The notes beneath the pieces were generated by a model. The model searched no databases. It saw nothing but the letters and a program-made list of their open reading frames with translations, and was not told the DNA's origin. This document shows positions 26,160 to 34,449 of a stretch of 64,000 nucleotides of DNA, in pieces (position 1 is the stretch's first letter; each line of letters opens with the position of its first letter). Both the position numbers and the translations under genes were made by a program. The stretch comes from an uncultured Flavobacteriaceae bacterium (lineage in GTDB: Bacteria; Bacteroidota; Bacteroidia; Flavobacteriales; Flavobacteriaceae): the NCBI GenBank assembly GCA_947494825.1, contig CANLWN010000004.1:124001-188000 (forward strand), given 5' to 3'.

Positions 26160-27092
26160 TTAGAAGGCATAGTTGAGGCCCAAGAGCCAATAGCTCTGTA
26201 AATCATTGTCTATATTGTCAAAAGTGGCTGTCGGATCCGGGTTGGGGCCGTTCAAGGCAAAGTTCAGCGCTTCCTGTTTGTTGCTCCTAAGGCCAAACTC
26301 AAAACCTACGCCGATCTTGCCAAAGAGCGTATAACCCAGGGAATTGATCCAGGTCCAGTTGGATAGGTCGGCACTTTCGTAGCTCTGGAAGAGCGAAAGG
26401 TTCGATTTGAGGTTCACCTTTCCCAACTTTTTGGTATAGTCCGCCACTACCTTGGCACCGGTAGAGGATTCAAAAATGGCGTCCTCGTTGCTGAATACAA
26501 AATTGTAGTTTAAGGGATGGATGACCACCACCAGATCGGGAATCGGGGTCCAGGTGCCCCCCACGCCCACGTCCAGGTAGCCCGGATCGTTGAAATTGTC
26601 CAAAATCGTGGTCCGGTATTCCGCCAAGGCGGAAATGGCAAACTTTTCGCTCAACTTCCATCCGTAGAGGGAGGAAATATTGAAGACATCGGTGGCTTCC
26701 TTGAAGCTGTCATCATCCGTAGGGTCGTCCTCATCGTCAAATTTTACCCATTGCAGGTTTACATTCGCCGCATTTCTCCAAAAGAACTTCTCCTCCTTCA
26801 AATTGGCATAACCGTTCACCGTAAATCCAATGTTACCGGCCGAGTTGTTCGGGGTACCCTGGGAGAACCAATTGTTGAAACCTGAAATACTTCCGCCTAT
26901 CGTGCCAAAGGCACCAAACTTCCATCCGGGCAAGGCATCGATCTTGGCCTGTATGGCATCTACCCTGCCTTGGATAGCGGCAATGGAATCTTTTTTAGGG
27001 CCCATTTGGGCCTTTAGTTCTTCTTCGGTCTGGGCAAAACCGGAGGTCATGCCCGCGCATACCAAGGCGAGCACCATAGCTAATTTTTTCAT
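26160..27092 (-). CDS. DUF3078 family outer membrane-associated protein
   Basis: Protein of about 310 residues with a Sec signal peptide (MKKLAMVLALVCAGMTSGFAQ), a short charged helical segment (EEELKAQMGPKKDSIAAIQGR in part), then antiparallel beta-strands with WKFGAFGTIGGS, NNWFSQGT and a terminal GLNYAF, so a periplasmic or outer-membrane beta-barrel is likely. This matches the DUF3078 family of Bacteroidota, whose function is unknown. The ATG at 27092 is chosen because it starts a proper signal peptide; the open frame extends to 27143. It closes the SUF operon, a common position for this family in flavobacteria, but why an envelope protein travels with Fe-S assembly is not known. Confidence 0.85.
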   Translation of the reverse strand: MKKLAMVLALVCAGMTSGFAQTEEELKAQMGPKKDSIAAIQGRVDAIQAKIDALPGWKFGAFGTIGGSISGFNNWFSQGTPNNSAGNIGFTVNGYANLKEEKFFWRNAANVNLQWVKFDDEDDPTDDDSFKEATDVFNISSLYGWKLSEKFAISALAEYRTTILDNFNDPGYLDVGVGGTWTPIPDLVVVIHPLNYNFVFSNEDAIFESSTGAKVVADYTKKLGKVNLKSNLSLFQSYESADLSNWTWINSLGYTLFGKIGVGFEFGLRSNKQEALNFALNGPNPDPTATFDNIDNDLQSYWLLGLNYAF

Positions 27093-27161
27093 CGTGTTAA
27101 TGTTTAGTGTTTTATCGCACCCAAAGGTAAGAATTGTAATCAAAAAATGCTCCGGTAACCC

Positions 27162-27677
27162 CTATTTTCTCTTGTATAAGGGGACGGAAGAGCAGGCTTC
27201 GCCATACATCACGCTTTTGGCGACGGACTGTATCTTTGAAGTAATCCAGAGGTAGGCATTGGGCGGTACCGGCTTGTTGGTACAGCCTTTGATAATGACG
27301 GGCCTGTCCTTGTATTCGGAAACATCGAGCTGCGCAATAATCGATTGGTAAATGGTGGTCTCCAGTTGTTCCAGGTCCCCTATGACCGTCTTTTTGGCGA
27401 AAGGTTCCAATTGCGTGGCGATAAGCATATAGGCCCATCCGGGTATGATGGCGTCCGTGGAACAGTACAGGGCAACATAGGCATCCCGGTATTGTTTCCA
27501 GTCATGCTCGGCAACGAAAGCCCGAAATTCCTTTTCCCTAAGGATGACTCCCTCGTAGAGCCAGTCCTTGATATCCAAAAGCACCCGCTCCCCCTTGGGA
27601 TAATGGTCTTCCAGATCAAAGGTGACCAGCTTGCTCTGGGCCACTCTATTTACAATAGGTTCGGATTTGTCAGACAT
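27162..27677 (-). CDS. DUF2480 family protein
   Basis: Soluble protein of 171 residues matching the DUF2480 family, which in Bacteroidota is repeatedly found in SUF operons. Visible family features are the N-terminal IVNRVAQSKLVTFDLEDHYP, a YVALYCSTDAIIPGWAYMLI core and the C-terminal GCTNKPVPPNAYLWI and ACSSVPLYKR, with two conserved Cys. A function in iron-sulfur or thiol chemistry is inferred only from position. The start codon is 7 bp from the end of a heptad array that belongs to the inserted four-helix-bundle element, so its ribosome-binding region must lie partly within that element. Confidence 0.85.
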   Translation of the reverse strand: MSDKSEPIVNRVAQSKLVTFDLEDHYPKGERVLLDIKDWLYEGVILREKEFRAFVAEHDWKQYRDAYVALYCSTDAIIPGWAYMLIATQLEPFAKKTVIGDLEQLETTIYQSIIAQLDVSEYKDRPVIIKGCTNKPVPPNAYLWITSKIQSVAKSVMYGEACSSVPLYKRK

Positions 27678-27683
27678 CGGGTT

Positions 27684-27711
27684 TCAGTTATCAGTTATCA
27701 GATATCAGATT
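27684..27711 (-). repeat. Left 4x7-bp array of the suf insertion
   Basis: Four heptads on the plus strand: TCAGTTA, TCAGTTA, TCAGATA, TCAGATT. They are the downstream arm of the element in transcript sense. The stop codon of the four-helix-bundle gene (27698-27700) lies inside the array. Confidence 0.85.
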
Positions 27712-28078
27712 TTGTTTTTAAATGTTTAATCAACCCAAAAATAGTTTTCGAGATTTCCTCACATAGGTCGAACAACTCCTCGAATTCCTTCTTAGTAATG
27801 TAAGAGATATCCATAGATAAATACAGCTGAGATCTTACCTCGTAGCATGAAGCTTGGGCGATATTTAGAAAATAGATGAACTCTTTGGTCGATTTTCTGT
27901 CATAGCCTTCCGCAATATTGGACGTTATTGAAATGGATGCCCTCCGTATCTGGTCCCTTAGTGCAAAGTCCTTGTTGAAATTCGATTTAAGCGTAATACC
28001 ATAGATGTTCTTATTTAATTCCCTAGCTTTTTGCCAAGAAATAATTTGCTCGAATCCCCTTGTTCTGACCTCTGACAT
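27698..28078 (-). CDS. Four-helix-bundle protein (23S rRNA IVP family), suf copy
   Basis: Small all-helical protein of 126 residues in the family first found as ORFs of 23S rRNA intervening sequences (four-helix bundle; also related to the Avd accessory protein of diversity-generating retroelements). Family signatures are ISWQKARELNKNIY, the core LRDQIRRASISITSNIAEG, and FIYFLNIAQASCYEVRSQL. The ATG and the stop both fall inside heptad arrays, so the first codons (MSEVR) and last codons (KSDI) are encoded by repeat units. It interrupts the otherwise conserved sufT-DUF2480 order in the same direction as the operon. Biochemical function of this family is unresolved; nucleic acid binding is plausible from the Avd relatives. 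Confidence 0.88.
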   Translation of the reverse strand: MSEVRTRGFEQIISWQKARELNKNIYGITLKSNFNKDFALRDQIRRASISITSNIAEGYDRKSTKEFIYFLNIAQASCYEVRSQLYLSMDISYITKKEFEELFDLCEEISKTIFGLIKHLKTKSDI

Positions 28079-28090
28079 CTGACTTCTGAC
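28063..28090 (-). repeat. Right 4x7-bp array of the suf insertion
   Basis: Plus-strand heptads TTCTGAC, CTCTGAC, ATCTGAC, TTCTGAC, i.e. GTCAGAA-type units in transcript sense. The start codon of the four-helix-bundle gene (28076-28078) is formed within the second and third units. Opposite in orientation to the array at 27684. Confidence 0.85.
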
Positions 28091-28104
28091 TTCTTATACT
28101 GTCT

Positions 28105-28431
28105 TCACAGCATGCCCAGTTCCAACTTGGCCTCTTCACTCATCAAGTCCTGCGTCCAAGGTGGGTCGAATGTTATTTCTACCTCAGCGTCCTTTACAGC
28201 ATTGATGGATTTTACTTTTTCCTCCACCTCAACGGGCAAGGTTTCGGCCACGGGGCAATTGGGCGAGGTCAATGTCATCAATATCTTTACATCGTTGTCC
28301 TCATTGACAAAAACGTCGTAAATCAACCCAAGCTCATAAATGTCTACCGGTATTTCCGGGTCGTAAATGGTCTTGAGTACATTGACTATCTTTTCTCCCA
28401 GTTCCTGGGTGTTTATCACTGTTTCGCTCAT
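28105..28431 (-). CDS. sufT: SufT-like Fe-S assembly protein (MIP18/DUF59)
   Basis: Protein of 108 residues of the MIP18/DUF59 family, an iron-sulfur maturation factor that helps deliver clusters to target proteins. The family motif YDPEIPVDIYELGLIYDV (23-40) and the conserved Cys59 in TSPNCP are present. It has only the MIP18 domain and lacks the longer N-terminus of some SufT proteins, so the symbol is by analogy. Placed after sufE in the operon, 36 bp downstream. The four-helix-bundle insertion starts 15 bp after its stop. Confidence 0.88.
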   Translation of the reverse strand: MSETVINTQELGEKIVNVLKTIYDPEIPVDIYELGLIYDVFVNEDNDVKILMTLTSPNCPVAETLPVEVEEKVKSINAVKDAEVEITFDPPWTQDLMSEEAKLELGML

Positions 28432-28467
28432 AGGTCTTTCTTTAAGCCCTTACCCTCCGGCCCCTGT

Positions 28468-28890
28468 TCAATTCAACTGGGTCTGGTAGGCAATGGCATA
28501 CAATTTTAACTGCTTTATCATGCTCACCAGGCCATTGGCCCTGGTAGGCGATAAATGTTCCTTAAGTCCAATTTCATCAATAAATCCAGTATCCGCCTCA
28601 ATGATGTCCTTGGGACTCTGATGGCTAAAGGTCCGTATCAGGATGGCAATAATGCCCTTGGTAATGATTGCATCGCTATCGGCAGTGAAAACCAGTTTAT
28701 CGTTCTCCAACTCCGCATGGACCCACACCTTGCTCTGACACCCCTTGATGATGTTATCATCGGTTTTATATTGTGTTTCGATAAGGGGCAAGGACTTTCC
28801 GAGCTCTATCATATACTCGTAACGCTGCATCCAATCATCGAACATGGAAAACTCCTCTACTATTTCCTCTTGTATCTCGTTTATGGTCAT
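28468..28890 (-). CDS. sufE: SufE sulfur acceptor protein
   Basis: Accepts persulfide sulfur from SufS and passes it to the SufBCD scaffold. The acceptor Cys51 lies in NIIKGCQSKVW, the family hallmark; the fold continues through TADSDAIITKGIIAILI and the C-terminal LSPTRANGLVSMIKQLK. Length (140) is typical. It follows sufS in the operon with a 49-bp gap. Confidence 0.95.
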   Translation of the reverse strand: MTINEIQEEIVEEFSMFDDWMQRYEYMIELGKSLPLIETQYKTDDNIIKGCQSKVWVHAELENDKLVFTADSDAIITKGIIAILIRTFSHQSPKDIIEADTGFIDEIGLKEHLSPTRANGLVSMIKQLKLYAIAYQTQLN

Positions 28891-28939
28891 TGGTTCTATT
28901 TGCGCAAAAGTACGACAAGTCCCTTAGCTATTCAACAAT

Positions 28940-30166
28940 TTAAAGTAACATCGACCGGGCGCGCTCCACGGCCTTGACCAGCAGATCTACTTCTTCCTTG
29001 GTATTATAAAAGCTAAAACTGGCCCTTACCGTTCCGGGTATCCCAAAGAAATCCATAACCGGTTGGGCGCAGTGGTGTCCCGTTCGTACGGCTATACCCA
29101 GTTTGTCCAGGATCGTGCCAATGTCGTAGGGGTGAATCTCCTCTATATTAAAGGAAATCACGGAAGTCTTTTCTTTTGCCGTACCGTAAATCTTTAACCC
29201 CTCGATATTTAAAAGCTGTTGCGTGGCATAGGTCAACAGTTCGTGTTCGTATTGGGCTATGTTCTCCATACCAATGGCGTTTAAATAGTCCAAGGCTGCG
29301 CCAAAAGCGATTCCGCCACATATATTGGGGGTGCCTGCCTCAAACTTATGTGGTAGGTCCGCATAGGTGGTCTTTTCAAAAGTTACCTCGGCGATCATTT
29401 CCCCGCCCCCTTGGTAGGGTGGTAATTTGGTAAGCCATTCCTCTTTGCCGTAAAGCATGCCCACACCCGTGGGACCACAAAGTTTATGCGCGGAAACGGT
29501 GTAAAAATCCACGTCCAATTGTTGCATGTCGGCCTTGATGTGCGGTGCTGCCTGGGCACCATCTATAACGACCACCGCGCCCACCTTATGGGCCTCGTCT
29601 ATAATTTCTTGAATGGGGTTGATGGTCCCCAAGGCATTGGAAACATGGTTGCAGAATACCAGTTTTGTGCGCGGAGAGAGCAAAGCTCGGTATTCGTCCA
29701 TTAGCAATTCCCCCTCCAAGCTCATGGGGATGACCTTTAGGACGGCCCCGGTACGTTCGCACAGCATTTGCCAGGGAACAATATTGGAGTGGTGTTCCAT
29801 AGCCGAGACCAATACCTCATCTCCCTTTTTCAAAAGTGAGGAAAATCCGTTGGCCACCAGATTAATACTGTGGGTGGTCCCTGAGCTAAGGATAACTTCC
29901 TGGGGCTTTGCTATATTGAAATGCGTTTGGATTTTGTGCCGTGCGTTCTCATAGGCATCCGTAGCCTCCTGTGACAGTGCGTGCACGCCCCTATGGATAT
30001 TGGCATTGTAGCTGCTGTAGTAGTCCACGATTACATCAATGACTTGCTGCGGCGTCTGTGAGGTAGCGGCGTTGTCCAGGTACACTAACGGATTTCCATT
30101 GACCTTCCTGTTTAGGATGGGGAAATCTTTGCGAATGGTCTGTATATCCAATGCGGTTTGTATCAT
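28940..30166 (-). CDS. sufS: Cysteine desulfurase SufS
   Basis: PLP-dependent group II cysteine desulfurase that removes sulfur from cysteine for Fe-S cluster assembly. The Schiff-base Lys228 is in SAHKLCGPTG, the cofactor-binding SSGTTHSINL is at 94-103, and the persulfide-forming Cys366 is in RTGHHCAQP, within the longer loop typical of SufS. Length 408 is normal. It overlaps no neighbour: sufD ends 34 bp upstream and sufE begins 49 bp downstream. Confidence 0.97.
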   Translation of the reverse strand: MIQTALDIQTIRKDFPILNRKVNGNPLVYLDNAATSQTPQQVIDVIVDYYSSYNANIHRGVHALSQEATDAYENARHKIQTHFNIAKPQEVILSSGTTHSINLVANGFSSLLKKGDEVLVSAMEHHSNIVPWQMLCERTGAVLKVIPMSLEGELLMDEYRALLSPRTKLVFCNHVSNALGTINPIQEIIDEAHKVGAVVVIDGAQAAPHIKADMQQLDVDFYTVSAHKLCGPTGVGMLYGKEEWLTKLPPYQGGGEMIAEVTFEKTTYADLPHKFEAGTPNICGGIAFGAALDYLNAIGMENIAQYEHELLTYATQQLLNIEGLKIYGTAKEKTSVISFNIEEIHPYDIGTILDKLGIAVRTGHHCAQPVMDFFGIPGTVRASFSFYNTKEEVDLLVKAVERARSMLL

Positions 30167-30200
30167 ACTTTGCGTGATCCCAATGGCCTTACTTATGATT

Positions 30201-31520
30201 TTACAGATCGAATCCCAGGTTGACCCCTAGTTTATTGGCGATCAATTTATTGATTCTTCTCTTAAGTTCCGGAATGCGAACACTCTCCAACACATTATTG
30301 GCAAAAGCGTACATGAGCAGTGCCCTGGCCTCTTTCTTTGGAATTCCCCTGGACTGCAAATAGAACAATGCTTCCTCATCCAATTGGCCAATGGTACAGC
30401 CATGGGAGCATTTTACATCGTCTGCAAATATCTCCAGTTGGGGTTTTGTATTGATGGTAGCCTTGTCGCTCACCAAAATATTGTTGTTCTGCTGAAAGGC
30501 ATTGGTCTTTTGCGCGATCTTGTCCACAATGATCTTTCCGTTGAAGACCCCGGTGGACTTTTCACCGTAGATCCCCTTGTAATCCTGATGGCTTTCACAG
30601 TTGGGTTCTTTGTGATGTACCAAGGTATGATGGTCTACATGCTGCCTCTCCCCAAGAATGGTGACCCCTTTCATGGTAGAATCTATACGTTCCCCGTTTT
30701 GGTAAAAATTGAGGTTGTTACGGGTAAGCTTTCCCCCAAAGGAAAAGGTATGCACTTTTACCAGGCTACTGTCCTTTTGTGAAATGTAGGTGTTGTCTAT
30801 CAGGGAGGCCGTGGCCACATCGTTCTGCACCTTGTAATAATCCACGATGGCATCCTTGGCCGCGAAAATCTCGGTCACTGAATTCGTGAACACCTCGTTC
30901 TTCGTTAAGCTCTGGTGCCTTTCGATCACCTGAAGCTCGGCATTGTCCTCCGCAATGATCAAACTGCGTGGTTGTAACAGCAGGGCCGCTTCGTTACCGG
31001 TGGAAAAATGCAATATTTCTACCGGTTTTTGAGCTACCTTGTTCTTGGGAATGTAAATATAGGCCCCTTCCTTGCTAAAAGCGGTGTTCAGATTGGTGAG
31101 GGATTCCTCCTGGGAGGCTACTTTGTTAAAATACACATCAATGACCGCCCTGTATTTTGGCTTGTTGAGGGCCGCACTCATAAGACATACGTCTACCCCG
31201 TCATGTGTGGTCTCCGAAAGGAAGGAACTGTAGATACCGTCGATAAAAACGATCTTATAGGTATCCATTTCATGCAGAAAGTACTTCTTGACCTCCTTGT
31301 ATTCCAAGGCATCCACCTCGCTGGGAAAAATGCTAAAATCTACTTTTTTCAAGCTGTTCAGGGAGGTGTATTTCCAAGCTTCGTCCTTTTTTGAAGGGAA
31401 GCCCTTCCCTTCAAAGACCCGTAAGGCCTCTGATCGAATATCGTGCACGGGATCGTCTACATCAATATTGTTCTCGAAAGCCAGGAAGGAGGAAACCAAT
31501 TTATCTTTTAAATCCATCAT
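30201..31520 (-). CDS. sufD: Fe-S assembly scaffold subunit SufD
   Basis: SufD subunit of the SufBC2D cluster-assembly complex. The C-terminal beta-helix part is recognisable: EPNCESHQDYKGIYGEKSTGVFNGKI (in part), QQNNNILVSDKATINTKPQLEIFADDVKCSHGCT (in part) with the conserved Cys/His of the SufB-SufD interface, and the SufC-binding helical end. Two start codons lie side by side (31520 and 31517). Length 439 is normal. It follows sufC by about 95 bp. Confidence 0.96.
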   Translation of the reverse strand: MMDLKDKLVSSFLAFENNIDVDDPVHDIRSEALRVFEGKGFPSKKDEAWKYTSLNSLKKVDFSIFPSEVDALEYKEVKKYFLHEMDTYKIVFIDGIYSSFLSETTHDGVDVCLMSAALNKPKYRAVIDVYFNKVASQEESLTNLNTAFSKEGAYIYIPKNKVAQKPVEILHFSTGNEAALLLQPRSLIIAEDNAELQVIERHQSLTKNEVFTNSVTEIFAAKDAIVDYYKVQNDVATASLIDNTYISQKDSSLVKVHTFSFGGKLTRNNLNFYQNGERIDSTMKGVTILGERQHVDHHTLVHHKEPNCESHQDYKGIYGEKSTGVFNGKIIVDKIAQKTNAFQQNNNILVSDKATINTKPQLEIFADDVKCSHGCTIGQLDEEALFYLQSRGIPKKEARALLMYAFANNVLESVRIPELKRRINKLIANKLGVNLGFDL

Positions 31521-31614
31521 ATTATAGTTTCTTGTTTGTCAAACCAAGTTTGACGTTTCAGGTTCACACTGGTTTATTTTGTTATCGTTGCCATAACCGG
31601 AAACCAAATAAACC

Positions 31615-32367
31615 TTACACCACCGTTTCCTGTTTGATCCAATCGTACCCTTTTTCCTCTAGCTCCAGGGCCAGTTCCTTGGTCCCGGATTTTACGATCT
31701 TACCGTTGTGCAACACGTGCACAAAATCGGGAACAATATACTCCAACAGGCGCTGGTAGTGCGTTATCACGATTACGGCGTTGTCCTTGCTCCTCAGTTT
31801 GTTTACCCCATTGGCCACAATACGCAGGGCATCAATATCCAAGCCGGAATCGGTTTCGTCCAAAATGGCCAGTTTGGGCTCCAACATCGCCAATTGAAAG
31901 ATTTCGTTCCTTTTTTTCTCTCCACCCGAAAAGCCTTCATTCAGGGAACGCGACAGGAATCTGCGGTCTATGTCCAACAGTTCCGATTTCTCACGGATAA
32001 GCTTTAACATCTGATTAGCGGGCATGTCCTCCAGGCCCCTGGCTTTGCGTGATTCGTTGATCGCCGTTTTCATGAAATTGGTGACCGAAACCCCTGGGAT
32101 TTCCACCGGGTACTGAAAGGAAAGAAAAATGCCTTTATGGGCCCGTTCCTCAGGGGCCGTGTCCTCCAGATCTTCTCCATCCAGAAACACCTGTCCCTTG
32201 GTGACCTCAAATTCCTCCTTGCCCGCTATGACGGCGGCCAAAGTGCTTTTGCCTGAGCCATTGGGCCCCATAATGGCATGCACCTCACCGGCATTGACCT
32301 CCAGGTTTATGCCCGTTAATATTTCCTTGTCCTCTACACTTGCATGTAGGTCTTTGATTTTCAACAT
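31615..32367 (-). CDS. sufC: Fe-S assembly ATPase SufC
   Basis: ABC-type ATPase that drives conformational change of the SufBCD scaffold; cytoplasmic, not a transporter. Walker A is GPNGSGKST (34-42), the signature is FSGGEKKRNEI, Walker B is LAILDETDSGLD, and the H-loop lies in VIVITHYQRLL. The ETDSGLD form in place of EPTSALD is characteristic of SufC. Length 250. It lies between sufB and sufD in the usual order. Confidence 0.97.
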   Translation of the reverse strand: MLKIKDLHASVEDKEILTGINLEVNAGEVHAIMGPNGSGKSTLAAVIAGKEEFEVTKGQVFLDGEDLEDTAPEERAHKGIFLSFQYPVEIPGVSVTNFMKTAINESRKARGLEDMPANQMLKLIREKSELLDIDRRFLSRSLNEGFSGGEKKRNEIFQLAMLEPKLAILDETDSGLDIDALRIVANGVNKLRSKDNAVIVITHYQRLLEYIVPDFVHVLHNGKIVKSGTKELALELEEKGYDWIKQETVV

Positions 32368-32471
32368 TCTGCTCTACGGTTTATTTAAACTGATCTGAAG
32401 CCTAAGGCTTCTTTTAAATTTACTTTATTGGATGCTGGTCTTACCCATGGGCACCCGCTTTGTCTTTTTAC

Positions 32472-33917
32472 CTATCCTACCGAACCTTCCAGGCTTATTT
32501 CCAACAATTTTTGGGCCTCCACCGCAAACTCCATCGGCAGCTTGTTCAACACTTCCTTGCTAAATCCATTAACGATCAAGGCAATGGCCTTTTCGGTATC
32601 TATTCCCCTTTGGTTGCAGTAGAAAATTTGATCTTCACCGATCTTACTGGTCGTTGCCTCATGTTCTATCTGGGCCGATTTGTTCTTGGCCTCTATATAT
32701 GGAAAAGTGTGGGCCCCACATTCGTTCCCCATCAACAGGGAGTCGCATTGCGAAAAGTTCCGGGCGTTTTTTGCCCTACTGTTCACCTGTACGAGCCCGC
32801 GATAGCTGTTTTGTGATTTTCCCGCCGATATTCCCTTCGAGATAATCGTGCTCTTTGTGTTCTTCCCTAAATGAATCATCTTGGTCCCGGTATCGGCCTG
32901 CTGATAATTATTGGTCACCGCGATGGAATAGAATTCACCAATGGAATTATCTCCTTTAAGGATGCAGGAGGGATACTTCCAGGTAATGGCTGAACCTGTT
33001 TCTACTTGGGTCCATGAGATTTTTGCGTTCTTTTCGCACAAGCCCCTCTTGGTCACGAAATTAAAGACGCCTCCTTTACCGTTCTTGTCCCCGGGAAACC
33101 AGTTCTGTACGGTAGAATATTTTATTTCGGCATCGTCCAGGGCGATCAGCTCCACAACGGCGGCGTGCAGTTGGTTCTCATCCCTAGATGGGGCCGTGCA
33201 GCCCTCCAGGTAGCTCACATAACTCCCTTCGTCGGCGATGACCAGGGTTCTTTCGAACTGGCCGGTGCCGGCCTGATTGATTCTAAAATAGGTAGATAGC
33301 TCCATGGGGCAGCGTACGCCCTTGGGAATATAGCAGAAAGATCCGTCGGAGAATACCGCAGAATTCAGGGCCGCGTAAAAGTTGTCCTTTTGCGGCACTA
33401 TGGTGCCGATATGTTTCCTTACCAGTTCCGGATGTTCCTGGATGGCCTCGGAAATGGAACAGAAAATTATGCCCTTTTCGGCCAGAGTCTTCTTAAAAGT
33501 GGTGGCCACGGATACCGAATCCATAACGATATCTACGGCAACACCGGCCAATTTTTTTTGTTCGTCCAGGGAAATTCCCAATTTTTTAAAGGTGTCCAGC
33601 AATTCCGGATCTACCTCGTCCAAACTGTTGTACTTGGGTTTTTTATTGGGGGCCGAGTAATAGGAAATATTCTGGAACTCCGGTTTCTTGTAGGTAACGT
33701 TGGCCCATTCTGGTTCCTCCATTTCCTTCCAGGCACGAAAGGCTTCCAGCCGCCACTCGGTCATCCATTCCGGCTCTTCCTTCTTTTTGGAAATTGCCCT
33801 GACAATATCCTCATTGAGCCCTTTCGGAAAGGTATCGGATTCAATATCCGTATAGAAACCGTATTCGTATTCCTTGGTTTCGAGCTCTTTCTTTAATTCT
33901 TCCTCTGTATACGCCAT
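32472..33917 (-). CDS. sufB: Fe-S assembly scaffold subunit SufB
   Basis: Main scaffold on which the nascent cluster is built. Conserved segments include [19 protein letters not shown], the [18 protein letters not shown] region, the long stretch around [25 protein letters not shown], and [21 protein letters not shown] near the C-terminus with the Cys implicated in cluster assembly. Length 481 is typical. Second gene of the operon, 65 bp after the A-type carrier. Confidence 0.97.
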   Translation of the reverse strand: MAYTEEELKKELETKEYEYGFYTDIESDTFPKGLNEDIVRAISKKKEEPEWMTEWRLEAFRAWKEMEEPEWANVTYKKPEFQNISYYSAPNKKPKYNSLDEVDPELLDTFKKLGISLDEQKKLAGVAVDIVMDSVSVATTFKKTLAEKGIIFCSISEAIQEHPELVRKHIGTIVPQKDNFYAALNSAVFSDGSFCYIPKGVRCPMELSTYFRINQAGTGQFERTLVIADEGSYVSYLEGCTAPSRDENQLHAAVVELIALDDAEIKYSTVQNWFPGDKNGKGGVFNFVTKRGLCEKNAKISWTQVETGSAITWKYPSCILKGDNSIGEFYSIAVTNNYQQADTGTKMIHLGKNTKSTIISKGISAGKSQNSYRGLVQVNSRAKNARNFSQCDSLLMGNECGAHTFPYIEAKNKSAQIEHEATTSKIGEDQIFYCNQRGIDTEKAIALIVNGFSKEVLNKLPMEFAVEAQKLLEISLEGSVG

Positions 33918-33982
33918 TCTTCTTAATGTAACAATTTCTCAATAGGCCAATTGACTAATTAGTTCTTGTTCAAATCGCCCTG

Positions 33983-34312
33983 CTATAAGGAAAAACTCTC
34001 CCCACAGCCACAGGTTCTTTGGGCATTCGGGTTGTTAAATACAAATCCTTTGCCGTTCAATCCTCCTGAATATTCAAGCGTGGTGCCCACCAAATAGAGA
34101 AAACTCTTTTTGTCCACAATGATCCGTACGGCATTGTCTTCAAAGACCTTATCCGTAGCATCGGTCTTGTCGTCAAAACCCAATTCATAGGACAGTCCGC
34201 TGCAACCGCCGCTCTTTACGCCTACCCGCACAAAATCCTTCTCGGCATTGAATCCCTCCTCCGTCATCAAGGCGATTACCCTTTGCTTGGCTGTTTCCGA
34301 TACTTTGATCAT
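33983..34312 (-). CDS. A-type iron-sulfur carrier (IscA/SufA-like)
   Basis: A-type Fe-S carrier of 109 residues, first gene of the SUF operon. The three conserved Cys are Cys37 in SGGCSGLSYELGF and Cys101/Cys103 in RTCGCGESF. It probably moves clusters from the SufBCD scaffold to apoproteins. A promoter-like pair of boxes is found just upstream at 34343-34374. Confidence 0.95.
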   Translation of the reverse strand: MIKVSETAKQRVIALMTEEGFNAEKDFVRVGVKSGGCSGLSYELGFDDKTDATDKVFEDNAVRIIVDKKSFLYLVGTTLEYSGGLNGKGFVFNNPNAQRTCGCGESFSL

Positions 34313-34342
34313 ATCTTAATTGGATTTATTCTAAATAGTTTA

Positions 34343-34374
34343 CAAATATAGGATATAAGTGGGGTTTTACCACA
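34343..34374 (-). promoter_or_regulatory. Promoter of the SUF operon
   Basis: In the minus sense the -7 box TATATTTG fits the Bacteroidota consensus TAnnTTTG exactly (34343-34350). Twenty bases upstream is TGTG (34371-34374), close to the TTTG -33 element. Transcription would start near 34337, giving a leader of about 25 nt. No IscR- or Fur-type site is recognised. Confidence 0.6.
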
Positions 34375-34449
34375 TTTCCTAACATTATTATAACGTATGG
34401 AATGATAAGGGTTTTCTATGGTCAGATCAAAGAAAAATGGCCGGGTAGT

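Larger units (their letters stand above)
27684..28090 (-). other. Candidate intervening-sequence-like element in the suf operon
   Basis: A 407-bp unit bounded by two 4x7-bp arrays in inverted orientation (TCAGnnn on the left, GTCAGAn as reverse complement on the right). It fills the gap between the sufT-like stop (28105) and the DUF2480 start (27677) almost exactly and carries one ORF of the 23S rRNA intervening-sequence-protein family. In the mRNA the arms can pair through the UCAG/CUGA cores of each heptad, giving an imperfect stem around the ORF. This is the layout of rRNA intervening sequences, here in an mRNA. Mobility is inferred, not shown. Confidence 0.5.

Noticed and set aside
27684-28090. 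Heptad arrays as a CRISPR remnant
   Set aside because: Units are contiguous 7-mers without spacers and flank a protein-coding gene.
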